Below are positions 26,663 to 36,941 of a DNA stretch of 64,000 nt, in pieces. How positions within the stretch are numbered: position 1 is the stretch's first letter; each line of letters begins with the position of its first letter. The translations under genes and the position numbers were made by a program. A model generated the notes under the pieces. That model had not been told where the DNA came from, did not search any database, and worked only from the letters and a program-made list of their open reading frames with translations. The stretch covers positions 868,001 through 932,000 of the forward strand of contig NZ_JAPDOB010000001.1 in NCBI RefSeq assembly GCF_026013565.1, in the 5' to 3' direction. Source of the DNA: Sphingomonas arvum. Its GTDB lineage: Bacteria > Pseudomonadota > Alphaproteobacteria > Sphingomonadales > Sphingomonadaceae.

Positions 26663-27721
26663 TCAGCTCATCCCTGCCGCGCGGATGCGGCGCTGCGCTT
26701 CCTTGGTGCCAAGGTCCTCGTCCCGCTTGCGGCTGAGCAGGAACGCGCCCGCAGCGGCGACCCCGCCGACCACTGCCGCTGCCGCGAGCGGATGCATCTG
26801 CGCCTCCAGGAACAGCGACGTCTGGCGGGTGAACGGGTTCTGGTTGCTCTCAGTCCGGCCATCGGCCCGTGCTTCGAACAGGTTGTCACTCGTGCCAGGG
26901 GCAGGGGGCACGTCGGTGGTCTGCGCCAGCTCGCCGCCGACCAGCTCCATCGCCTTGTCGGCCAGCTTGGGCAACGCCGGAGCGAAGGTGTTGATGGCTA
27001 GCCCACCGCCGCCGACGATCAGCACCCGGCGCCGGTTCTGGGCGGCAAAGCAGATCGCCTTGCCGACCAGCTCGACGTCGTAGATCGGCTGTGGCAGCCG
27101 CGCCGGCGCGTCCAGCTTGTTGCGGGCATGCTCCGGATAGGGCGTGTCGATGGCGGCCGGCTTGATCAGCGTGACCGACACTGGTGCGCCCTCCTGCTCC
27201 AACTCCATCCGCAGCGTGTCGGTAAACTGCATCACTGCCGCCTTCATGGCGCAATATGGCCCTTGCAGCGGGATGGCTCGGCTACTCAGCACGGACCCGA
27301 CGTTGATGAGTGCGCCGCCACGTTCCTTGAGATGGCGGACGGCTTCCATGCTGCCCTGTACCAGCCCGAAGTATCCAACGTCGAACACTCGCCGGTGCTC
27401 GTCCAGACTGACCTGGTCCAGCCGGGCATAAATCGCCGCGGCCGCATCATTCACCCAGGTGTCGATGCGCCCAAACGCCTCAACTGCCGTGGCGGCCAGC
27501 TCGCCCGCGGCACCCGGATCGGCGACGTCGAGGTCGATCGCGGTCGCCTCACCGCCCTTGTTACGGATGGTCACAACTGCCTCGTCCAGCGCCTCCGCGT
27601 TACGCGCCGCCAGCACGACCTTGGCGCCCGCCGCCGCCGCGCGCCGGGCCGTCGCCAGTCCGATCCCGCTCGACGCACCCGTGATCACCACCACCTGTTC
27701 CTTGAGCGGCCTCAGCCCCAT
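26663..27721 (-). CDS. Short-chain dehydrogenase/reductase with C-terminal membrane anchor
   Basis: 352 residues from the ATG at 27721, chosen over one 5 codons upstream because AGGAAG lies just before it. Rossmann motif TGASSGIGLA, NDAAAAI in place of NNAG, catalytic Ser in NVGSVLS and YxxxK in YCAMK (Tyr/Lys). About 80 residues extend beyond the usual SDR core and end in a glycine/alanine-zipper hydrophobic segment (PLAAAAVVGGVAAAGAFLLS) followed by charged residues. A nearly identical segment occurs in the adjacent serine-rich protein. It is probably membrane-attached; the substrate is unknown. Confidence 0.88.
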   Translation of the reverse strand: MGLRPLKEQVVVITGASSGIGLATARRAAAAGAKVVLAARNAEALDEAVVTIRNKGGEATAIDLDVADPGAAGELAATAVEAFGRIDTWVNDAAAAIYARLDQVSLDEHRRVFDVGYFGLVQGSMEAVRHLKERGGALINVGSVLSSRAIPLQGPYCAMKAAVMQFTDTLRMELEQEGAPVSVTLIKPAAIDTPYPEHARNKLDAPARLPQPIYDVELVGKAICFAAQNRRRVLIVGGGGLAINTFAPALPKLADKAMELVGGELAQTTDVPPAPGTSDNLFEARADGRTESNQNPFTRQTSLFLEAQMHPLAAAAVVGGVAAAGAFLLSRKRDEDLGTKEAQRRIRAAGMS

Positions 27722-27741
27722 TCTTCCTGCTCCCATGCGAA

Positions 27742-27763
27742 GAGGGGCGCCGAAGCGCCCCTC
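27742..27763 (-). terminator. Hairpin with TTCG loop between the serine-rich gene and the SDR gene
   Basis: On the minus strand GAGGGGCGC-TTCG-GCGCCCCTC forms a perfect 9-bp stem with a very stable tetraloop. It begins 23 bases after the serine-rich gene's stop and sits just before the SDR ribosome-binding site. There is no clear U-tract, so partial termination or processing is also possible. Confidence 0.65.
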
Positions 27764-27786
27764 CCGTTCAACCGTTCAAGCGAGCC

Positions 27787-28608
<822 letters not shown>

Positions 28609-28704
28609 GCATGCTCTCCTTTGTACGCAAGGGGTTGCATGGCCGAACGTTCGATGGTGGCGGTCGTTGCGCGGCCTCGCCAGAGGGAGGCCGCGCCGCG
28701 CCAG

Positions 28705-29184
28705 TCAGAGTTGGGTGAGCAGGGTCTCGGCGCTGGACGCCTGGTACTCGCCCGGCGCCTCGACGTTCAGCTGCTCGACCACGCCGTCGTTCACGATCAT
28801 CGAATAACGCTGGGAGCGGGTGCCCATGCCGAATTTGGCGCCGTCCATGGTTAGTCCAAGCGCGTCCGCCAGCTGGCCGTTGCCGTCGGCCAGCATGGTG
28901 ATGTTCTCGCTGCCCTGGTCGCGGTTCCAGGCGCTCATCACGAACGCATCGTTGACGCTGGTGCAGGCGATCTCGTCCACGCCCTTGCCCTTCAGCTCAC
29001 TCGCCTTCTCGACATAGGAGGGCAGGTGCTTGGCCGAGCAGGTCGGCGTGTACGCCCCAGGAACGGCGAACAGGGCGACCCTCTTGCCGCCGAAATATTC
29101 GGTCGTCGTGGTCGGTCGCGGTCCCTCGCTGGTGGCGATGGTAAGCGGCACGTCGGGCAGGCGATCGCCGACTTGGATGGTCAT
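28705..29184 (-). CDS. Peroxiredoxin (Prx5-like)
   Basis: 159 residues. An ATG three codons upstream is possible, but GAGGAG abuts it directly and is correctly spaced (9 bases) only for the ATG at 29184. Peroxidatic Cys49 is in PGAYTPTCSAKHLPSY, the Prx5 pattern (P-x3-T-x2-C). Cys74 is the only other cysteine near it. It reduces hydrogen peroxide and alkyl hydroperoxides using glutathione or thioredoxin. It is monocistronic. Confidence 0.93.
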   Translation of the reverse strand: MTIQVGDRLPDVPLTIATSEGPRPTTTTEYFGGKRVALFAVPGAYTPTCSAKHLPSYVEKASELKGKGVDEIACTSVNDAFVMSAWNRDQGSENITMLADGNGQLADALGLTMDGAKFGMGTRSQRYSMIVNDGVVEQLNVEAPGEYQASSAETLLTQL

Positions 29185-29298
29185 GGAATGCATCTCCTCT
29201 GCTGTTGGGATGGCGATATAAGCGACCGGTGTTCGGAACAAGGCTGCTCGCCGCGACAGGGCTTGTGCGACGGCAACCGGGGAGGGCATTGCATCAGC

Positions 29299-29871
29299 AT
29301 GGATGACGCGCCTTTTCTCTCCGGCCGACTACTTCTTGCCATGCCGGGCCTTGCCGATCCCCGGTTCGACCGAGCGGTGATCGCCATCTGCGTGCATGAC
29401 GAGAATGGCGCGGTGGGGGTCGGCATCGGTCACAAGCGTGCCGGCCTGCGGTTCCGCGGGCTGCTCAAGCAGCTGGACCTCGATCCGGGCATCGCGCCCG
29501 ACTGCGCGATTCACCACGGCGGCCCGGTCGAACCAGGGCGCGGGTTCGTGCTGCATTCGACTGATTGGGGCGGGGAAGATACGTTGCACGTGGTCGGCAG
29601 CGGCGGGCAGCAATGGGCCATGACCGGAACGATCGATGTCCTGCGCGCCATTGCCGAGGGGCGCGGCCCCGCCAAGTGGCTGATCGCGCTCGGCTATGCT
29701 GGTTGGGCGGCGGGTCAGCTGGATGAGGAAATGACTCATCACGGCTGGTTTGCGGCTGGCGGAAATCCAGCGCTGATCTTTGACACGCCGGCCGACGAGC
29801 GCTGGGCGGCGGCGTTCCAAGGCGAGGGCATCGACCCGCGCCTTCTGTCCAGCGAAGCCGGCGCCGCCTGA
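29299..29871 (+). CDS. YqgE/AlgH family protein (UPF0301)
   Basis: 190 residues. It opens [22 protein letters not shown], the family signature. GHKRAGLRF and [16 protein letters not shown] (G-G-P-V) are also conserved. The ATG at 29299 is preceded by GGAGGG at a rather long spacing. The function is unknown; relatives affect alginate regulation only indirectly. It lies directly before the ahcY operator. Confidence 0.9.
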   Translation: MDDAPFLSGRLLLAMPGLADPRFDRAVIAICVHDENGAVGVGIGHKRAGLRFRGLLKQLDLDPGIAPDCAIHHGGPVEPGRGFVLHSTDWGGEDTLHVVGSGGQQWAMTGTIDVLRAIAEGRGPAKWLIALGYAGWAAGQLDEEMTHHGWFAAGGNPALIFDTPADERWAAAFQGEGIDPRLLSSEAGAA

Positions 29872-29882
29872 CCGGCAGCGAC

Positions 29883-29902
29883 ATATAAAGCTTCCTTTAT
29901 AT
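29883..29902. promoter_or_regulatory. Perfect palindrome upstream of ahcY, candidate SahR-type operator
   Basis: ATATAAAG-CTTC-CTTTATAT is an 8-4-8 perfect inverted repeat, AT-rich in otherwise GC-rich DNA, 76 bases before the ahcY start. ArsR-family SahR repressors sensing S-adenosylhomocysteine are known to control ahcY in Proteobacteria through such palindromes. The assignment to SahR is inference; the palindrome is directly visible. Confidence 0.6.
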
Positions 29903-29977
29903 CCCGTTTGCCGCTATCGGCGCCCGCAACCGGCCGCGCTCTTCAGGCGCGGTCTTTCCATGTTGGAGAAGAAGTTC

Positions 29978-31399
29978 GTGGCTACCCAGACGCTCGAGCG
30001 CGCCAAGAACGCGAATGACCACCTCGTCAAGGATATCTCCCTGGCCGACTTCGGCCGCAAGGAGATCGAAATCGCCGAGACCGAGATGCCCGGCTTGATG
30101 GCGCTGCGCGATGAATATGGTGCGGCCAAGCCGCTCAAAGGCGCGCGGATCACCGGCTCGCTGCACATGACCATCCAGACGGCGGTGCTGATTGAGACCC
30201 TCACCGCGCTCGGCGCGGACGTGCGCTGGGCCAGCTGCAACATCTTCTCGACCCAGGACCATGCCGCCGCCGCCATCGCCGCGACCGGCGTCCCGGTGTT
30301 CGCCGTCAAGGGCGAGACGCTTGAGGAATATTGGGACTACGTGGTCCGGATCTTCGACTGGGGGCAGGACCAGACCTGCAACATGATCCTCGACGACGGC
30401 GGCGACGCTACCATGTTCGCACTGTGGGGCGCGCGGGTCGAGGCTGGCGAGGAGCTGTTCACCCCATCCAACGAGGAAGAAGAGATCTTCGCCGCGACCC
30501 TGAACCGCTTCCTCAAGGAGCGGCCGGGCTATCTCACCAAGACGGTGCAGACGATCAAGGGCGTCTCCGAAGAGACCACCACGGGCGTCCACCGGCTGTA
30601 TGAGCTCGCCAAGCAGGGCAAGCTTCCCTTTCCGGCGATCAACGTCAACGACAGTGTCACCAAGTCGAAGTTCGACAATCTCTATGGCTGCAAGGAGAGC
30701 CTGGTCGACGCCATCCGCCGCGGCACGGACGTGATGCTGGCCGGCAAGGTCGCCGTGGTCGCCGGCTTCGGCGACGTCGGCAAGGGCTCGGCCGCCTCGC
30801 TCCGCAATGGCGGGGCGCGCGTGCTGGTGACCGAGGTCGACCCGATCTGCGCGCTGCAGGCCGCGATGGAAGGCTATGAGGTCGTGACCATGGAGGAGGC
30901 CGCGCCGCGGGCCGACATCTTCGTCACCGCGACCGGCAACATGGACATCATCACCCTCGACCACATGCGGGCGATGAAGAACATGGCGATCGTCTGCAAT
31001 ATCGGCCACTTCGACAGCGAGATCCAGATCGGCGCGCTCAGCAACATGAAGTGGACCGAGATCAAGCCGCAGGTCGATGAGGTCGAGTTCCCGGACGGCA
31101 AGAAGATCATCGTTCTGTCCAAGGGGCGCCTGGTGAACCTCGGCAACGCGACGGGCCACCCGAGCTTCGTGATGAGCGCCAGCTTCACCAACCAGACGCT
31201 CGCGCAGATCGAGCTATGGACCAAGAGCGAGCAGTACAAGAACGACGTATACGTTCTGCCCAAGCACCTCGACGAGAAGGTCGCCGCGCTTCATCTCGAC
31301 AAGCTGGGCGTAAAGCTCACCAAGCTGAACGAGAAGCAGGCATCTTACATCGGCGTCACGCCGCAGGGCCCGTTCAAGCCCGAGCACTACCGCTACTAG
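29978..31399 (+). CDS. ahcY: Adenosylhomocysteinase
   Basis: 473 residues from a GTG with GGAG 9 bases upstream; an ATG at 29960 would add 6 residues but has a poor ribosome site, and the family usually starts MATxTLERAK. It has the N-terminal [20 protein letters not shown], substrate-side [18 protein letters not shown]-binding [11 protein letters not shown], and closes with the PFKPEHYRY signature. It hydrolyses S-adenosylhomocysteine to adenosine and homocysteine, keeping methyltransferases active. A palindromic operator precedes it. Confidence 0.95.
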   Translation: MATQTLERAKNANDHLVKDISLADFGRKEIEIAETEMPGLMALRDEYGAAKPLKGARITGSLHMTIQTAVLIETLTALGADVRWASCNIFSTQDHAAAAIAATGVPVFAVKGETLEEYWDYVVRIFDWGQDQTCNMILDDGGDATMFALWGARVEAGEELFTPSNEEEEIFAATLNRFLKERPGYLTKTVQTIKGVSEETTTGVHRLYELAKQGKLPFPAINVNDSVTKSKFDNLYGCKESLVDAIRRGTDVMLAGKVAVVAGFGDVGKGSAASLRNGGARVLVTEVDPICALQAAMEGYEVVTMEEAAPRADIFVTATGNMDIITLDHMRAMKNMAIVCNIGHFDSEIQIGALSNMKWTEIKPQVDEVEFPDGKKIIVLSKGRLVNLGNATGHPSFVMSASFTNQTLAQIELWTKSEQYKNDVYVLPKHLDEKVAALHLDKLGVKLTKLNEKQASYIGVTPQGPFKPEHYRY

Positions 31400-31404
31400 G
31401 ACCG

Positions 31405-31443
31405 AGTGCCGGCGAAGTTGACTAAGCCGACTTCGCCGGCACT
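31405..31443. terminator. Long inverted repeat between convergent ahcY and sulfotransferase genes
   Basis: AGTGCCGGCGAAGT and ACTTCGCCGGCACT are perfect 14-base inverted copies around an 11-base loop that contains the sulfotransferase stop codon. It can act in both directions. There is no U-tract, so it may work as a Rho-assisted or mRNA-stabilising hairpin. Confidence 0.7.
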
Positions 31444-33254
31444 GCCGGATAACAGTCCAGCACGTTGCCAAGGGCGTCCACCAGCGGGCCGAGCCACGCT
31501 TCGAACGGCCGCCAGCGTTCCATGCCGCTCGTGTTGAGCGGACGGCGCACCTGCTCTGCGCTTGGCGTGCGCACAGCCCGATCATTCTCATAGAAGCGCA
31601 GGGTGGCTTCCTCGAATGGAACCCCAATCGCCTGGAGCATGCCCCGTACCTGCGTTTCGCTGTCGTCGAGCAATGCCTCATGGATCAGGCGGTGCACGGC
31701 GCCCGGCATGATCGCGTCCAGGTGCCCCATGAGCCGGACGTACTCGCAATAGTAGAGGCCGAGGTCGCGCAGGTCGTAACTGAATTGCTGGCCGCGCGCG
31801 AAGTTCTGCTTGAACACGGAAAAGCAGCAATCGAGCGGGTTGCGGCGCGCGTCGATGATGGTTGCATTCGGAAGCGCCAGCTTGATTAGGCCGGCGTGCA
31901 GCCAATTGTTTGGCAACTTGTCCGTGAAGAACGGTCGATCGGTCTTCCGGTAAATGCGGGTGGCTTCAAGATAGTCGCGACCCAGCTGCGCCAGTCGCGC
32001 GGGTGCGATGTCGGCCAGCAGGTCGGGGTAGGGGGCGCCCGTTTCCTCCTCCAGGGCCCGCACGAGGGCTGGCATGACCGGCAGCTCCGCCGTGCCTTCG
32101 ATCTTCGAATGTGACGCAAGGATCTGCTCGACGAGGGTCGAACCCGCGCGGGGCATGCCAACGATGAAGACCGGATCGCGCTCAGGTGCACCGGCATCCG
32201 CCATCCGCTGCACGAGGACCGGCGTCAGCACCTCGGTCATGCGATCGACTGACGACCGAATGATCTCCGGGCGGTAACCGGATTGACCATGCCGGATGGC
32301 GTTACCGGCCTGGTAGTTACGGAAGCTCAGTTCTGGATCCCGGGCGTCTTCATACGCCTTGCCGAGCGCGAAGTGCAGGTGAAGGCGCCGCTCCTCGTCC
32401 AGCGCAGGGCTGGCGTTCAGCTGCGCTTCCATGACCCGCCGGTCCTCGTCGGAGAAGCGGAAGGTTTTGAGGTTCGCCAGGCTCCACCAGACCATGCCAT
32501 TTCCGGGCTCAAGGACGGCAGCCTTCCGGTAGGCTTCGATGCTTCCGGCCGTGTCCCCCATGGTGTTGCGGACGTGACCAAGGTTCAGCCAGAAACCCGC
32601 ATGGTCCGGCTCACGGGCAAGTAGCTTCTCGTAAATCTGGGCGGCATGGCGGAACTCGCCGAGCCGACCGAGGCTGGCCGCGGTCTGCCCGATGCCGGCG
32701 ACATCCGCCCCGTTCATCGACAACAGAATGTCGAGCACGTCCGCAGCTTGCTTCATGTCGCCTTGTTCAATCAGCAGGGTGGCGAGGCGAAGCCGCGCCG
32801 AGCTGTAGGTTGGCGCGACCCGAAGCGCATCCTGCAGCAGCGCGATGGCCTGCGGGCGGGCACCCGCTTGCGCGCCGATCTCCGCCAGCATGCGCAAGGC
32901 GGCGGCGTCGTCGGGGTGCTCCTGCAGCCAGGGACGGAGCAGGTGTTCGGCCTCGTTCAGCCGGCCTTCCCGGATCGCGACGGCGGATCGCACCAGCGTG
33001 GGCTGATGCGCCGCGGCGGCGATCGCGGCCTGGTCCACCGACTGAGCCTCCGCGGTGTCGCCCAAGGCCCGCAACGCGGCGGACAGCAGCCGCAGGGCAT
33101 CGCCGTCGTGCGGGTCGATGGCGAGCATCTCACGCGCCTGCGCGGCGGCGGCGCGCGGCTGCGTCTCTAGGAGCCTGCGGCCGGCGGCCAGTGCATCAGC
33201 GCGGCTGCCGCTGCCGGCGAAGATCACGTCATCGGTCGGAGGTTGCGTGTTCAT
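31422..33254 (-). CDS. TPR-repeat sulfotransferase
   Basis: 610 residues from the ATG at 33254; the frame is open upstream but crosses a terminator. Residues 15-300 are helical TPR-like repeats (for example FRHAAQIYEKLLAREPDHAGFWLNL, quoted here only in part: YEKLLAREPDHAG). The C-terminal half is a PAPS-dependent sulfotransferase: GMPRAGSTLVEQIL (5'-phosphosulfate loop) near residue 372 and RRNPLDCCFSVF (3'-phosphate site) near 468. In sphingomonads and Caulobacter such genes commonly follow a TonB receptor, as here. The acceptor is unknown. Confidence 0.9.
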   Translation of the reverse strand: MNTQPPTDDVIFAGSGSRADALAAGRRLLETQPRAAAAQAREMLAIDPHDGDALRLLSAALRALGDTAEAQSVDQAAIAAAAHQPTLVRSAVAIREGRLNEAEHLLRPWLQEHPDDAAALRMLAEIGAQAGARPQAIALLQDALRVAPTYSSARLRLATLLIEQGDMKQAADVLDILLSMNGADVAGIGQTAASLGRLGEFRHAAQIYEKLLAREPDHAGFWLNLGHVRNTMGDTAGSIEAYRKAAVLEPGNGMVWWSLANLKTFRFSDEDRRVMEAQLNASPALDEERRLHLHFALGKAYEDARDPELSFRNYQAGNAIRHGQSGYRPEIIRSSVDRMTEVLTPVLVQRMADAGAPERDPVFIVGMPRAGSTLVEQILASHSKIEGTAELPVMPALVRALEEETGAPYPDLLADIAPARLAQLGRDYLEATRIYRKTDRPFFTDKLPNNWLHAGLIKLALPNATIIDARRNPLDCCFSVFKQNFARGQQFSYDLRDLGLYYCEYVRLMGHLDAIMPGAVHRLIHEALLDDSETQVRGMLQAIGVPFEEATLRFYENDRAVRTPSAEQVRRPLNTSGMERWRPFEAWLGPLVDALGNVLDCYPAVPAKSA

Positions 33255-33292
33255 CGGTCTGCGGATGTTCCGTTGATCCGAGCGGGTCAAAC

Positions 33293-33322
33293 AAAAAGGC
33301 CGGCACCTTGCGGTACCGGCCT
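33293..33322 (-). terminator. Intrinsic terminator after the TonB-dependent receptor gene
   Basis: Read on the minus strand, AGGCCGGTACC and GGTGCCGGCCT pair (one wobble) around a GCAA tetraloop, followed by TTTTT. It lies 27 bases after the receptor stop and 39 bases before the sulfotransferase start. Downstream expression would need read-through or its own promoter. Confidence 0.9.
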
Positions 33323-33348
33323 CCTTGCCAGTTCGATGCGGAGCAGCC

Positions 33349-36300
33349 TTAGAACTTGGCCACGGCGCCCGCGTAGAAGAAGCGACCACGGTTGGTGTAG
33401 ATCGCGCTTCCGTCGCCGATGCCGGACAGGCCGAGCGGCGGGTTGGTGTTGAAGATGTTGTCGACGCCCAGGTAGAAATTGAACTGCTTGGTCGCGTCAA
33501 TCGCGAGCCGCGCGTCGTGGTAGAACGTGCGCGGGTAGTAGCGACGCTCGAACGCGTCCTCATTCTGCGGCGGCCGGCCCTGGTACGAGAAGTAGTTCTC
33601 GTAGGAACCGATCGTCATCCGATCGAGGAAGCGCATCTCGTAACCCAGGGTGATCGCCTTGCGCTGAAGGCTCAGCTTCAGGTTGAAGGCATTCTTCGGG
33701 TTGCCGAGTTCACCGTTCAACGTGTTGCCGAAGTCCGGGTCGATCGGGTTGAGGAACGACGAGTTCTCCAGTGCGCGGGTGTAAATGAACCGCCCGTTGA
33801 AGCGACCGAGCGCGCCGAAGTCGCGGCGGTAGGCCGCTTCCACGTCGATGCCGCGGACCTTCAGCTTCGCGAAGTTCAGCGGAACCACCTGCAGGCTGTT
33901 CTCGATGATGCGGCCCGGAATCTCGCCGTTGGGACCGGTGCCGGTGCCCGTGTACCGCTGGAACTGACCGCAGAACTGGTTGTCGATGCTCGTCTGGTCG
34001 TAGCAGGCGTTCAGGATCGACTGCGCCGACAGCGACGTGATCACGTTGTTGACCGTGATGTCGTAGTAATCGACGGACAGCGAGAAGCCGCGCATGAAGC
34101 GGGGCTGCAGGACACCGCCAACCGTGAAGCTGTCGGACGTTTCCTCACGCAGGTTCGGATTGCCACCCGATTGGAAGCCCAGCGAGCTCCTGTAGACGTA
34201 ATCAAACGCCGTCGGCACACCCGCAGCGGCGCAGTTGGCGGCGCGATTCGAGTTGAGGTTGCGGAAACGCGCGGCGCACGGATCGTCCACCAGCGAGAAG
34301 TTCTGCGACAGTGGGAACGATAGATCGCTCAGGTTCGGAGCGCGAACTGCGCGCGAGTAGTTGCCGCGGAACCGGATGTCCTTGATCGGAGCCCAGTCGA
34401 GACCGGCATTGTAGGCGTACACGGTGCCGGTACGGCCCCGGTAGTCCGACGCACGGCCGGCGACGCTCAGGGTCAGCTCGTCAAGGAACGGCTTATTCTT
34501 GAAGAACGGGAACCGCAGCTCCGCAAATGCTTCCTTCACGACGAACGCCGGCGAATCCCACTTCGGGATGGCGTTGTAGAAGGACAGTCCCGACTGCGTG
34601 AACTCGTCCTGGTCGTAGTAGGCCGTCTCCCGGCGATACTCGCCACCCACGGCGAACCCGATCGGGCCACCTTGGAAGTTGAAGAAGCTTTCGGTGTTAC
34701 CCGCCAGGAAGCCGGTCAGGTCGAACTGGGTGAGGCGCGACTTGGCCTTGCTGTTCGTCAGCAGGTAATCACGTGCTGCCGCCGTGATGTTGCCGTTGCC
34801 GAACAGGTTGATCGGAACGCAGTTCGCGATGTCGCTCGCCAGCTGTGCCTGAGCGAAGGACACGTCAACCGCATCGGCGTAGATCTGGCCAGCAGTCGGG
34901 TCGATCTGCGCGCGGCAGACGATCTGGTTGTTGGCCGGGTTCCGAACGGCGTCGATCGCCAGCAGGTAGCGCTGCAGGTTGACGTTGCCATTGATCTGCG
35001 TGCGTTCACGGTGCTGGCCGTAGTTGGCCGAGATTTCATAGTTCAGGTTCGAACCAAGGTCACCACGGACACCGGCGACCACGCGATACGTGTCGCGGGT
35101 GCCCTTCTCCTCACGGTTCCCCAGTTCCACGGCGTTCTTGTAGAACAGGAAGCCGAAGTCCTGTTCACGGGCGTCGAGGACGCCGTTCGCGCCGGGGTTG
35201 CCCTGCGCGTCATAGTAATCGCCGTAGATGTAGTAGTAGGAACCGATGATGTCGCGCGCCTGGTCGGTCAGGTACGGGTTGCGCGAGCTGAACTGCTCAC
35301 CCGTCGTTGCACCGGTGAAGAACGGACCGCTTGCGTTGCCCAGCGACTTGGTCCGGCTGAACTTCGCTTCGACGAACGGCTTGAACGCATCGCTGATGTC
35401 GTAGTGGCCGATCAGGTTGAAGCTGTAGCGGTTGAGCGCTGGCGACAGGCCGGTCTGCGTACCGTCGTTGAAGTTGTCGCCATTGCCGCCGATGAAGGAC
35501 GCGCTGAACGGCAGGCCGACCTGCGTTCCAGTCTGGCGAGCCAGCGTTCCATCCGGCTGGAAGATGTAGTTGGTGTACTGATCGCCGCCTTCGTAGTTCA
35601 GGAAGGTGCCGGCGTTAGTGTAGAAGCCGTTCCGGATGTCGCGGAAGAACACCGCGTCCGGATTGCCGTCGCTGCCGTTGACGGCGCAACCGGCGGGCAG
35701 GCCCTGAGCGTCACAGGCCGCATCGTCAGTATCAACGGTAACGAAGCCGCTCACGGTGCGCAGGTTGGGACGGCCGGACGCATAATAATCGTTCTGGCGT
35801 GCGAATTCGACGTTGACCGCCACGTTGCCGCGGCCGTCGGCGAAGTTCTGGCCAGCCAGGATGCTCGCATAGTAGGAGCCCGCGTCGCCGTACTTGCTGA
35901 CGCCGCTTTGGCCGCGGACTTGGACGCCTTCGTAATCCTGCTTGAGGATGAAGTTCACCACGCCGGCAATCGCGTCCGATCCGTAGATGGCCGAGTTGCC
36001 GCCGGTCACCGTGTCCACGCGCTCGATCAGGTCGGTCGGGATGGTGTTGGTGTCGGGCGAGTTGGCGTTGTTCAGGATGTCGCCGGGAACGTGGCGACGA
36101 CCGTTGACCAGCACCAGAGTGCGCTGCGTGCCAAGGCCACGAAGGTCGAGCAGGTTCAGGCCGGCCGTGCCAAGGAATTGGGTGGAGTTCGACTGGCCAA
36201 GCGTGCTGCGGAGAGCCGGCAGGTCGTTCAGCGTGTCACCGACCGACACGTTACCAGTCTCAAAGAATTCCTCACCGCCGATCGACGTGATCGGAACGGT

Positions 36301-36606
36301 GCTTTCCAGGTTCGGACGGCGGATGCGCGACCCGGTGACGACCACGTCCTGCGCAGCGGCGGGCGTCGGCGCCGCGGCCGGATCAGCCGTGGTGACGGCG
36401 GTCGTGCCATCGGAGTTCGACACGACGGTGCCCGCCGGCTCATTGCCGTCCGGCTTGGGCGGCGGCACGTCCTGCGCGGTATCGGGCGCTTCGGTCGGGT
36501 TGGCGGGGGTTTGCTGGGCGGCGGCAGGCACGGCCAGGCCGGCCACTGCGCCGATAAAGAGCGCGGAACGGAGTGCCGTCGCACTCAGCAGAACATGTTT
36601 ACCCAT
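33349..36606 (-). CDS. TonB-dependent outer-membrane receptor
   Basis: 1085 residues from the ATG at 36606 (GGAG upstream; the open frame runs a further 30 codons without support). The signal peptide is residues 1-30 (VAGLAVPAAAQ). A Pro/Thr/Asp linker follows, then TonB box-like DVVVTGSRI near residue 90 and the plug domain with LVLVNGRRHVPGD, SAIYGSDAIAGVVNFI. The barrel is long and ends in an aromatic (AGAVAKF). The large size and class of plug match the carbohydrate/peptide-oligomer type TonB receptors of sphingomonads rather than siderophore ones; the ligand is unknown. Confidence 0.93.
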   Translation of the reverse strand: MGKHVLLSATALRSALFIGAVAGLAVPAAAQQTPANPTEAPDTAQDVPPPKPDGNEPAGTVVSNSDGTTAVTTADPAAAPTPAAAQDVVVTGSRIRRPNLESTVPITSIGGEEFFETGNVSVGDTLNDLPALRSTLGQSNSTQFLGTAGLNLLDLRGLGTQRTLVLVNGRRHVPGDILNNANSPDTNTIPTDLIERVDTVTGGNSAIYGSDAIAGVVNFILKQDYEGVQVRGQSGVSKYGDAGSYYASILAGQNFADGRGNVAVNVEFARQNDYYASGRPNLRTVSGFVTVDTDDAACDAQGLPAGCAVNGSDGNPDAVFFRDIRNGFYTNAGTFLNYEGGDQYTNYIFQPDGTLARQTGTQVGLPFSASFIGGNGDNFNDGTQTGLSPALNRYSFNLIGHYDISDAFKPFVEAKFSRTKSLGNASGPFFTGATTGEQFSSRNPYLTDQARDIIGSYYYIYGDYYDAQGNPGANGVLDAREQDFGFLFYKNAVELGNREEKGTRDTYRVVAGVRGDLGSNLNYEISANYGQHRERTQINGNVNLQRYLLAIDAVRNPANNQIVCRAQIDPTAGQIYADAVDVSFAQAQLASDIANCVPINLFGNGNITAAARDYLLTNSKAKSRLTQFDLTGFLAGNTESFFNFQGGPIGFAVGGEYRRETAYYDQDEFTQSGLSFYNAIPKWDSPAFVVKEAFAELRFPFFKNKPFLDELTLSVAGRASDYRGRTGTVYAYNAGLDWAPIKDIRFRGNYSRAVRAPNLSDLSFPLSQNFSLVDDPCAARFRNLNSNRAANCAAAGVPTAFDYVYRSSLGFQSGGNPNLREETSDSFTVGGVLQPRFMRGFSLSVDYYDITVNNVITSLSAQSILNACYDQTSIDNQFCGQFQRYTGTGTGPNGEIPGRIIENSLQVVPLNFAKLKVRGIDVEAAYRRDFGALGRFNGRFIYTRALENSSFLNPIDPDFGNTLNGELGNPKNAFNLKLSLQRKAITLGYEMRFLDRMTIGSYENYFSYQGRPPQNEDAFERRYYPRTFYHDARLAIDATKQFNFYLGVDNIFNTNPPLGLSGIGDGSAIYTNRGRFFYAGAVAKF

Positions 36607-36941
36607 AGGAGCTCCACTCGAACGAAATAAGACGCAGTCCAGCCCCCTCGGACCGTAAGCACGCTGAAGGAAGCACTTTTGGCATGCTGATCTCATTTAT
36701 TGCGCAAGTGTCACCACCCGAACACAGTCAGCCCTAGACGCACCGCGGGCGTGCCACGCCGCCGGTGACCCGACTGGTGCCGCTCCGCGTGGCGAGCCCG
36801 CCGCGGCGACAATCTGCCAAGCTGCCGCAGGTTTGCCCCGTGCCCACTCCAGGCGAACCCACCCGCTCACTCGGCATCCCGGGCATTTTGCGCTTTCAAC
36901 CAACTGCATCCGGGCCCTATGCTCCCGAGCATGGGGCGTTG
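36607..36941. other. Intergenic region between divergent TonB receptor and divL
   Basis: 335 bases between two divergent genes. It must hold the receptor promoter (minus strand) and the divL promoter (plus strand), but I see no clear -35/-10 pair. An open frame on the plus strand joins divL in phase from 36765, but its composition (Pro/Arg-rich, no start support) argues against coding. No repeats or RNA genes were recognised. Confidence 0.5.

Noticed and set aside
29897-31159. 420-codon minus-strand frame opposite ahcY
   Set aside because: Shadow of the well-conserved ahcY.
34672-36630. 652-codon plus-strand frame inside the TonB receptor gene
   Set aside because: Antisense shadow; Val/Arg/Ala-rich with no recognisable signal peptide or domain, whereas the minus strand encodes an intact TonB receptor.
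36765-36941. N-terminal extension of the divL frame
   Set aside because: Open frame only; the stretch has Pro/Arg-rich composition, and the membrane helix of the kinase begins after the GTG at 36942.
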